Assembly (NCBI RefSeq): GCF_000737865.1
Contig: NZ_CP007287.1
Coordinates: 76,926-140,925, forward strand
Length of the DNA stretch: 64,000 bases
Direction of reading: 5' to 3'
From: Bifidobacterium coryneforme
Lineage (GTDB): Bacteria > Actinomycetota > Actinomycetes > Actinomycetales > Bifidobacteriaceae
Below are positions 17,734 to 24,942 of the stretch, in pieces. The translations under genes and the position numbers were made by a program. The notes beneath the pieces are model-generated. The model was not told the origin of the DNA. It saw only the letters and a program-made list of their open reading frames with translations, and did not search any database. Every line of letters starts with the position of its first letter. The first letter of the stretch is position 1.

Positions 17734-18435
17734 TCAGGACAGCTCGGTCGTCCGGGGGAGATCCTTGGAAAGTTGCAGGTGGGCCAGGCGGCGCAGGCCA
17801 ATCAGGATTGGTTCGGTCATGACCATGCCCAGGACCGAGACCGTGATGCTGTCCTCGCGCTTGGGCCAGGGCACAAGGGAGAAGTCGACCTTGGCAACCT
17901 CCCGTGCAAGGTCCGCAAAGCGTGCCAGTTCATCCCGGCCCCAGGGGATACCAGCCTTGCGGGCGGCATCGATGGCATCTTCAAGCTGTCGTACGTAGGG
18001 CAGGTCCGGCAGGTCCTCGAATCCCACCGTTTTTAGGTCCTCACGAATCTGTTTCAGACGCTCGTCCCTGTCCGCTTCGGTTTCCTTATCAATCTGGTTT
18101 TCCCCGAATTCGTCCTTATCCCTGTCGTCCTTTTCCGAGTACCTCTTGGCCCTGCTGTCATAGGAGGGGAGGGCAACGGCGGCCCTGGTCAGGACGTCGC
18201 CCAGGCTCATATCGGGATCATCCACGGCGGAGAGGATGGTTTTGACCTGGTTGACCGACAACCCGACGACGTGGATCAGTGTGTCGATCAGGTCCAGTCG
18301 TTTCAGGTGGGATCCGTCATACTCGCTGAGCCGGGCCCTCACCTTGGTCCCCGGCTGCATCATCCCCTCACGAAGGTAATACTTGATTGTGGCTGCCGAA
18401 ATCCTACTGCGGCGTGAGAGCTCAGCCAGCTTCAT
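17734..18435 (-). CDS. MerR family transcriptional regulator
   Basis: A 233-residue regulator from the ATG complementary to 18433-18435, with AAGGAG 6-11 bases upstream; the in-frame GTG two codons earlier would overlap that site. The N-terminal MerR HTH (about 1-70) reads MKLAELSRRSRISAATIKYY, then LREGMMQPG. A dimerisation helix and a long charged linker follow (DKDEFGENQIDKETEADRDE). The C-terminal effector region (about 140-233) is not one I recognise, and it has no metal-binding Cys. It faces away from the two YhgE/Pip genes and probably controls them. The ligand is unknown. Confidence 0.87.
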   Translation of the reverse strand: MKLAELSRRSRISAATIKYYLREGMMQPGTKVRARLSEYDGSHLKRLDLIDTLIHVVGLSVNQVKTILSAVDDPDMSLGDVLTRAAVALPSYDSRAKRYSEKDDRDKDEFGENQIDKETEADRDERLKQIREDLKTVGFEDLPDLPYVRQLEDAIDAARKAGIPWGRDELARFADLAREVAKVDFSLVPWPKREDSITVSVLGMVMTEPILIGLRRLAHLQLSKDLPRTTELS

Positions 18436-18740
18436 ACACACTCCTTCAAGAACTTGTCATCCCCCATGACGGCGTGGTCAAACGGTAAAAACGCTGTGAA
18501 TGCATAAGATGAAGTCACTATTGTTGCATGTTTCGTGCCGCCTTGCCATCCTAGTGTCGAATAGGCATGGATATGTAAACGAGGCGGCGGGGCCCGTTTG
18601 AGGATTCACGAAGAGCTGACCCGGACAAGCATCAAGGCAGGGTGGCTATACTCGGGCGGGGCGAGACCGCTGGCGGACCTGGCGGCAGGAAACACCCTGT
18701 CGGGAACCGGATCGGACTATTGAGAAGGAGGTGCCTGGCG
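18436..18740. promoter_or_regulatory. Divergent intergenic region between MerR and yhgE genes
   Basis: This 305-bp gene-free stretch should carry both promoters. I see an imperfect dyad, CCATCCTA (18546-18553) and TAGGCATGG (18562-18570), lying between TTGCCA (18543-18548) and a weak -10-like TGGATA (18568-18573). A spacer of about 19 bp with a dyad in it is how MerR-type activators are arranged. The -10 match is poor, so this is a suggestion only. The ribosome site AAGGAGG of the first yhgE gene ends the region. Confidence 0.35.
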
Positions 18741-21476
18741 GTGAGGACCATACTGGCCATCTTCAGGCGAGACCTCTGGAGGATACTGCGCAATCCCGTG
18801 GCCCTGGTGGTCACCATAGGCGTGGCCATCCTCCCATCGCTGTATGCCTGGTTCAACATCATGGCCCTGTGGGACCCGTACAGCAATACCAAGGAGCTCC
18901 CCGTGGCAGTGGTCAGCATGGATCGGGGTGCCCAGTCGGCCCAGACGGGCAAGCTCAACGCGGGGCGGTCGGTCATCGAGGAGCTGAGGGACAACAAGAG
19001 CCTCGGCTGGAAGTTCATGGACGACGACAAGGCGGCCATCGACGAGGTGAACTCAGGTCGCTGCTACGCGGCCATCATCATTCCCGAACGGTTCAGCTCG
19101 GACCTGGTCGGTGTGGTCGAGGGGACCGGAAGCAGACCCGCCCTGGATTATTACGTCAACGAGAAGAAGAACGCCATCGCCCCCAAGGTGACCGATACGG
19201 GGGCCTCCACAATCGACCAGGAAATCAATACGGTCTTCATCTCGGCGGTCAGTGACGCCCTGGCCGGGAAGGTGCTGGAGACGGCCGGCGATGCCCAAGG
19301 GGCGGCCGAGCAGACCAGGAGCCAGGTGGTGGGTGATCTGGGGCGGACCATCGACCAGATCGATCAGATGGCGGCGCAGCTGGATCGGATCGACTCCACC
19401 ATGGGCCAGGCTCGGCAGACAGTGGCGGATTCCAAGCAGAACATCAAGGATCTGCAGGCCCAGATAGCCTCAACCCAGACCACCCTGAGCAAGGCCCAGG
19501 GCACCATGACCCAGGTTCGGGATGACAGTCTGGGATTTTCCACCGCTCTGAACCAGGCTCTGGCCAACGGCACGACAGACCTGTCGAACGGGATTGCGGA
19601 TGTGAACACGGTGGCCGGCGGCATCACCGCTGACCTGAACACCACCCAGGACAAGGTTGATCGTGTCAACTCGAGTCTTGGGCAGCTGGTCGATGCCAAC
19701 GGGAGGGCAGTGGATGGACTTCAGTCCGGTCTGGACCATTCCGGACTGCGACCGGGAGATCCTGTGTATGACACCATCCAGGGGCAGATCACCAGTCTGA
19801 AGACCACCAACCAACAGCAGAAATCCTCTTTGGACAGTTTCAGGAAGAACTCGTCGGCCGCCCTGAAATCGGGCAAGCAGGCCACGTCGGACCTGAGCTC
19901 GGCCATGACTGGTACCGGCAATACGGGCATCGCGGCGCTGTCAACGGCCAGCCGTGGACTGACCGGAACCACCATGCCCAATCTCCTTACGGGGTTGGAT
20001 AATCTCAACGCCTCCAACGGCTCCCTCCAGGGTGCCCTGACCAGCCTGTCGACCACAGCCGCTCAAACATCGACCCTCCTTGACCAGCTGGATTCGACCA
20101 TCGGCCAGGCCCAGACCACCCTGGCAACCACCAAGACCTCACTGGCCTCGGTCAGGTCGGATCTGGATGTGGTTCGTACCGATGTGGCTGCCCTGGGGTC
20201 CTCAGCCGCCTGGAACCGGATATCCCAGACCCTTGGTCTGAACCCCGAGTCGTTCGGCAAGGCCATGGCGACCCCTGTGGAACTGGAAACCCATACGGTC
20301 TACCCAGTCAGCAACTACGGGTCCTCGGTGGCACCCTTCTATACCAATCTGGCCCTTTGGGTGGGTGGTTTCATTCTGATCGCCATCTATAAGCTGGAGG
20401 TCGACAAGGAGGGTATCGGCAAGTGCAACGCCACCCAGGCCTACCTGGGTCGCTGGCTCCTCCTCGTTTTCGTTGGCTTCTTCCAGGCCCTGATTGCTAC
20501 GGTGGGCGACCTGATGTTGGGCGTCCAGTGCCAGCAGCCCCTCCTTTTCGTTCTTGCCGGGGTGTTCTCCTCCTTCGTCTACATCAATATCATCTACGCC
20601 CTGGCCGCCTCGTTCCGTCACATCGGCAAGGCCCTGGCCGTGGTCCTGGTCATCCTGCAGATTCCGGGTTCCTCGGGTATGTATCCGATTGAAATGATGC
20701 CCGACTTCTTCCGGAACCTGAATCCCTGGCTCCCCTTCACCTACGGAATCAATGCCATGAGGGAGACCATCGGCGGCATGTACGGGTCCCATTACTGGGT
20801 GGATATGCTCCACGTCTTCTGGTACCTGCCGGTTGCCCTCCTGATTGGTCTGGTGGTGCGGCGGTACCTCCTCAACCTGAATGCCCTCTTCGACCGGCGT
20901 CTGGGCGCCACCGACCTGATGCTGACCGAGCAGAACCACTCGGCCGATCGGAGACTGAACCTCGGCAACCTGGCCCGGGCCTTCATGGGCGGCGGTGAGG
21001 AAGGCTACCATGCGATTCTGCGGCAGCGGGCCCATCGCTTCCTGTCAATCTATCCGTCCCTGATCAGGGCGGGCCTGGCCCTGGTTCTCCTGCCTGTTCT
21101 CTTCCTCATCCTCCTTTTCAGCACCGAGGCCAAGATTGTCATGCTGATCGCCTGCATCGCCTCCATCGTGCTGATCGATACCTATCTGATTGTTGTCGAG
21201 TACATCTGTGACAGCTATGTTCAGCAGCTTGGTATGACCGAGAGGTCCGGTGACGACTTCCGTTCCCTGATTCTGCCCGCGGCCCGTGGGCGCCGAGCAG
21301 GAGACACCGCCACGACCAGGCTGACTGCTGCCGCCCACGAATCCATCCGGAGACGTGACGGGGTCGGAACGGACCAGGGAAAGGGCGGCGCCTCCGAGGG
21401 CGCACCCGGGAGCACGGGCGGTTCGGGCCCGGACCACAGGGGCTTTGAGGAATCCGAAGGTGGTGAGAACCGATGA
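18741..21476 (+). CDS. YhgE/Pip domain membrane protein, copy 1
   Basis: I start at the GTG at 18741 (translated VRTILAIFRRDLWRIL) because AAGGAGG sits 10-16 bases upstream and the paralogue downstream begins the same way. The 911-residue protein has one N-terminal membrane helix (about 18-40) and an extracytoplasmic domain with KFMDDDKAAIDEV and YYVNEKKNAIAPKV. A long region follows, rich in Gln, Thr, Ser and Leu, with heptad-like and coiled-coil character (about 190-490). Five or six membrane helices lie towards the C-terminus, two of them after a hydrophilic loop. The YhgE/Pip family includes the lactococcal phage infection protein and proteins encoded with type VII secretion systems; its biochemical role is unresolved. 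The extra C-terminal part (about 720-911) is absent from copy 2. It overlaps copy 2 by ATGA. Confidence 0.88.
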   Translation: MRTILAIFRRDLWRILRNPVALVVTIGVAILPSLYAWFNIMALWDPYSNTKELPVAVVSMDRGAQSAQTGKLNAGRSVIEELRDNKSLGWKFMDDDKAAIDEVNSGRCYAAIIIPERFSSDLVGVVEGTGSRPALDYYVNEKKNAIAPKVTDTGASTIDQEINTVFISAVSDALAGKVLETAGDAQGAAEQTRSQVVGDLGRTIDQIDQMAAQLDRIDSTMGQARQTVADSKQNIKDLQAQIASTQTTLSKAQGTMTQVRDDSLGFSTALNQALANGTTDLSNGIADVNTVAGGITADLNTTQDKVDRVNSSLGQLVDANGRAVDGLQSGLDHSGLRPGDPVYDTIQGQITSLKTTNQQQKSSLDSFRKNSSAALKSGKQATSDLSSAMTGTGNTGIAALSTASRGLTGTTMPNLLTGLDNLNASNGSLQGALTSLSTTAAQTSTLLDQLDSTIGQAQTTLATTKTSLASVRSDLDVVRTDVAALGSSAAWNRISQTLGLNPESFGKAMATPVELETHTVYPVSNYGSSVAPFYTNLALWVGGFILIAIYKLEVDKEGIGKCNATQAYLGRWLLLVFVGFFQALIATVGDLMLGVQCQQPLLFVLAGVFSSFVYINIIYALAASFRHIGKALAVVLVILQIPGSSGMYPIEMMPDFFRNLNPWLPFTYGINAMRETIGGMYGSHYWVDMLHVFWYLPVALLIGLVVRRYLLNLNALFDRRLGATDLMLTEQNHSADRRLNLGNLARAFMGGGEEGYHAILRQRAHRFLSIYPSLIRAGLALVLLPVLFLILLFSTEAKIVMLIACIASIVLIDTYLIVVEYICDSYVQQLGMTERSGDDFRSLILPAARGRRAGDTATTRLTAAAHESIRRRDGVGTDQGKGGASEGAPGSTGGSGPDHRGFEESEGGENR

Positions 21477-23803
21477 AGAACATCTGGAGGATACTGCGCA
21501 AGGACCTGTCTGATGCCACCAGCAACGTCATCGCCATCATAGTTCTGATGGGGTTGGTTATCGTGCCGGCCCTTTACGCCTGGTTCAACATCGCCGCCAG
21601 CTGGGACCCCTATAAGAACACCAAGGCCATCAAGGTGGCCGTGGCCAATACCGACAAGGGGTACAAGTCCGACCTGATTCCGGTCAAAATCAACGTGGGG
21701 GAGACGGTTACCAGCACCCTGCGGGCAAACGACCAGCTGGACTGGAAGTTCGTCAACCGTGACCAGGCGTTGGATGGGGTGCGCTCAGGTGAGTACTATG
21801 CCGCCATCATCATCCCCAAGGATTTCAGTGCGGATATGATGACCCTGTTCTCGCCCGACATGGAACATGCCAAGCTTGAGTACTATCTGAACGAGAAAAA
21901 GAACGCCATCGCCCCTCATGTCACCGAGCAGGGTGCGGATACGGTGGCCACCACCATCGACAAGACCTTCGTCAAGACCGTGGGACAGGTGGGGATTGAC
22001 CTCGCCAGCCAGGTATTCACATACTCCAAGAGCCCCCAGGCCCAGGACTATCTGGACAGGGCCACCGATCACATCAATCAGATATCAGGCAGGTTGGCCA
22101 CTGCATCCGATCAGGTGAACGCCTACGCGGGTCTGCTGGACTCGTCGGGACAGATGATCGACTCCACCGGCAGGATTCTGGGACAGTCCGACTCCGCCCT
22201 TTCCCAGACCAGGAAGTCCCTGAACCAGGGAGTCAAGGGCACCAAGGACCTGGGGAAGTCCCTTTCCGGCTCGGCCGACTCGGTCAATACAGCCCTGGAC
22301 CAGGCTTCCGGAGCCTATGACACCATCGCTTCCAAGATTGACGACGCCTTTGCCCAGGTAGGGAATCAGAGTGCTGCGGTCAGCGGTCAGTTGGACGATT
22401 TGAGCAACAGGGTCAACGCCTCGGCCGCCGACTATGACGGATTGATTGCCAGCCTGGATGCCTTGCGGGACTCTGTTCAATCCGACGCGGGTCTGACTCC
22501 CGCCCAGCGCCAGGCCCTGTTGGATGCCATCGACCGGGCCCAGGCCAACATGCGCACCGCCCAGGCCTCCCAGCGCGACCTGGCCGACCACATCAGCCAG
22601 GCTTCGCAGGCGGTCAGGGACGGTTCGGGCAAATTGGATGAACTCCACCAGGGCCTTAAGGACAGAATCAGCCAGGCCCGTTCCTCGGTTGACCAGGTAC
22701 GCGACCAGTACAGGAAGGATCTGAAGCCGCGACTGGATGACCTGGCGGGGGCCGTCGATACCGTGGTCGGCTCTACAGGCCAGCTCTTGACCGGCCTGGA
22801 TGGCACCATCAAGGGGGCTTCGGGCCTGACCGGCTCCATGGCCGATGACATCAGCCATACCAAGGACCAGCTGACCGGCATTTCCCAGCGGCTTGCCCAG
22901 GCCGCGAAGCGGTTGACCGACCTGAGCGGCCACCTGACGCAGGCCTACCAGGGTCAGGATGCCGAGAGCGTCAAGTCTCTCCTGGCCGGCGATTCGGACA
23001 CGTTGGCCTCTCTCCTGGCCTCCCCGGTCGGTGTCAACCGTCATGCCGTCTTCCCGGTCATGAACTACGGGTCGGCCATGACCCCCTTCTATACCGTCCT
23101 CTCCATCTGGGTGGGTGCCACGATTCTCGCGGCCATGATGAAGGTTGCCATCTCCGACAGGAAGAAGGCGTCCGTGCTCCACCTCGACTCCTTGCAGGCC
23201 GCCTGGAATCGGGCGGATGCAGACGAGGCCGACCCCGGCGACCCCCACCCCTGGGGAGAGTTCCGCCCCGAGTCTCCGGGCAATGCCCGGCGCTTCGGGC
23301 TCAAACTCTATCAGGAGTACTTCGGTCGGTTCGCGATCTTCGCCCTCCTGTCCGTACTTCAGGGATGCCTGATTGGTCTGGGTGACCTCTTCTATCTGAA
23401 GGTCCAGTGCGTCCATCCGCTCCTGTTCATTGTGGTGGCCATTTTCACCTCCTTCGTCTTCATGAACCTGATTTATACCCTGGTGGTTTCCTTCGGCGAT
23501 ATCGGCAAGGCCATCGCAGTCATCCTCCTGGTCATGCAGGTGGCCGGCTCGGGCGGTACCTTCCCCATGGAGACCCTGCCCGGTTTCTTCCAGGGGGTCT
23601 ACCCGTTCCTTCCCTTCGTCCACGCCATCGGGGCCATGCAATCCGCCGTGGCCGGTATTTACGGGATGGAGTTCTGGAGGGAGATGGGTGCCCTGGCCCT
23701 CTTCCTGGTTCCCTCCCTTTTGCTGGGCCTTCTTCTGCGCAAGCCCGTGATTCGCTTCAACGACTGGATTGTTCGGAACCTGGAGAGCACCAAGCTCATG
23801 TAG
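21473..23803 (+). CDS. YhgE/Pip domain membrane protein, copy 2
   Basis: A 776-residue paralogue of the preceding protein. It starts MKNIWRILRKDLSDATSNV, has an N-terminal helix (about 16-38) and the same YYLNEKKNAIAPHV segment. A long coiled-coil region (about 190-490) is rich in Asp, Gln, Ser and Ala. Five or six C-terminal membrane helices follow, with the shared NYGSAMTPFYTVLSIWVG and GSGGTFPMETLPGFFQ segments. A charged cytosolic insert (about 560-610) lies between the first two of these helices. The stop-start overlap with copy 1 and the 11-bp gap to the hydrolase gene indicate one operon. A complex of the two paralogues is plausible but not shown. Confidence 0.88.
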   Translation: MKNIWRILRKDLSDATSNVIAIIVLMGLVIVPALYAWFNIAASWDPYKNTKAIKVAVANTDKGYKSDLIPVKINVGETVTSTLRANDQLDWKFVNRDQALDGVRSGEYYAAIIIPKDFSADMMTLFSPDMEHAKLEYYLNEKKNAIAPHVTEQGADTVATTIDKTFVKTVGQVGIDLASQVFTYSKSPQAQDYLDRATDHINQISGRLATASDQVNAYAGLLDSSGQMIDSTGRILGQSDSALSQTRKSLNQGVKGTKDLGKSLSGSADSVNTALDQASGAYDTIASKIDDAFAQVGNQSAAVSGQLDDLSNRVNASAADYDGLIASLDALRDSVQSDAGLTPAQRQALLDAIDRAQANMRTAQASQRDLADHISQASQAVRDGSGKLDELHQGLKDRISQARSSVDQVRDQYRKDLKPRLDDLAGAVDTVVGSTGQLLTGLDGTIKGASGLTGSMADDISHTKDQLTGISQRLAQAAKRLTDLSGHLTQAYQGQDAESVKSLLAGDSDTLASLLASPVGVNRHAVFPVMNYGSAMTPFYTVLSIWVGATILAAMMKVAISDRKKASVLHLDSLQAAWNRADADEADPGDPHPWGEFRPESPGNARRFGLKLYQEYFGRFAIFALLSVLQGCLIGLGDLFYLKVQCVHPLLFIVVAIFTSFVFMNLIYTLVVSFGDIGKAIAVILLVMQVAGSGGTFPMETLPGFFQGVYPFLPFVHAIGAMQSAVAGIYGMEFWREMGALALFLVPSLLLGLLLRKPVIRFNDWIVRNLESTKLM

Positions 23804-23814
23804 GAGGTTGAGCC

Positions 23815-24906
23815 ATGACCGTCGATCTGATTGACGAGGAACGGTATGACCGGATCATGCAGGATACCGTCCTGCCGGATATTGCCCTCTGCCGCCACGA
23901 AGGGTGGATGACCTCCCAAAGCGCTTCGGGGAAGGGCGGCATCCTGGTGGATGAGGCGGACCGGGATCGGTACGGGTCGGATGAGCTTCTTCACTATGTC
24001 TGCTACGACCGGGGCGAGTTCCAGGACCGCACTTCGGAACCCTGCCAGGCCCGCTGCCGTGGTGCGGTGGTCATCTCCTTCGGGTTCACGGAGTTCGCCG
24101 ACAAGTACCAGGAGCTGACCTGGTACTTCCTGATGGAGGGGTACTCGGTCTGCATCCTGGAGCACTGGGGGCACGGGTTCTCTGGGCGGGGCGTCTCCGA
24201 TCCCAATCTGGTCTGGGTGGATCACTGGCAGCGTTATGTGGCCGACTTGGCGGCCTTCTGCTCCCAGGTGGGGCGGTCCTATGCAGGTGACCGACCCCTG
24301 GTCCTGTACGCCCATTCCATGGGTGGCGGTGTGGGGGCGCGGCTCCTGGCGAGGTTCCCTGCCATGATCGACAAGGCCATCCTCTCTTCACCGATGATTG
24401 TTCCCAGAACAGGGCTCATGCCCGCTGTGGCCTGGGGTGCGGCGAATGGTGCATGTCTGATGGGGTGGAGCAGGCGGATGGCGCCTGGATTCGGTCCCTT
24501 CAACCCGGAGATCAACATGGACAACTACCCCGGGGGAAGCCGGGCCCGGGTGGCCTGGACCCAGCGGCAAAGGCGGGACCAGGTCCGCTTCCAGACCAGC
24601 GCGGCCACCTTCGGCTGGGTAAGGGAGAGCCTGGAACTGAGCAGGGCGGTCCTGAGGCCATCCCAGTGTGGGCAGGTGGAGTCACCCCTGCTGGTGTTCC
24701 AGGCTCAGCACGACCGCTTCGTTCTTCCCTCACCACAGGAACGGTTCGTGGCCCAGGTGCGAGATGGAAGTTGCCAGGCCGAGCTGGTGAAGATACCCGA
24801 CAGCATGCACGAGCTCTACCAGATGCCGAACGCGGTTCTTGGTCCCTATCTGGACCGTATCTTCGCCTTCCTGGATGAGCCCTGCCAACTCGACGAGGAG
24901 GACTAG
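23815..24906 (+). CDS. Alpha/beta hydrolase, lysophospholipase-like (serine aminopeptidase S33 fold)
   Basis: A 363-residue hydrolase with AGGAGG upstream of its ATG. The nucleophile elbow is HSMGGG with Ser168, an oxyanion region near VISFGFTEFADKY precedes it, and a likely catalytic Asp (FQAQHDRFV) and His (DSMHELYQ) follow. The lysophospholipase/monoglyceride lipase group, often annotated PldB, hydrolyses lipid esters. There is no signal peptide. It follows the two YhgE/Pip genes by 11 bp and probably shares their transcript, so a membrane-lipid substrate is an attractive guess. A nested stem-loop separates it from the convergent copper ATPase gene. Confidence 0.85.
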   Translation: MTVDLIDEERYDRIMQDTVLPDIALCRHEGWMTSQSASGKGGILVDEADRDRYGSDELLHYVCYDRGEFQDRTSEPCQARCRGAVVISFGFTEFADKYQELTWYFLMEGYSVCILEHWGHGFSGRGVSDPNLVWVDHWQRYVADLAAFCSQVGRSYAGDRPLVLYAHSMGGGVGARLLARFPAMIDKAILSSPMIVPRTGLMPAVAWGAANGACLMGWSRRMAPGFGPFNPEINMDNYPGGSRARVAWTQRQRRDQVRFQTSAATFGWVRESLELSRAVLRPSQCGQVESPLLVFQAQHDRFVLPSPQERFVAQVRDGSCQAELVKIPDSMHELYQMPNAVLGPYLDRIFAFLDEPCQLDEED

Positions 24907-24938
24907 GCGGCCCACCTCACGGGTGCTGGCCTGCCGCC
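24906..24938. terminator. Nested stem-loop between hydrolase and copper ATPase genes
   Basis: Outer arms GGCGGC (24906-24911) and GCCGCC (24933-24938) enclose an inner CACC-TCAC-GGGTG hairpin. It fills the 36-bp gap between the convergent stops, so a shared terminator is likely. Confidence 0.5.
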
Positions 24939-24942
24939 CAAC

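Noticed and set aside
18741..23803. The two YhgE/Pip genes as a type VII secretion locus
   Set aside because: No FtsK/EccC-type ATPase, WXG100 protein or other secretion component is near, so only the family name supports the idea.
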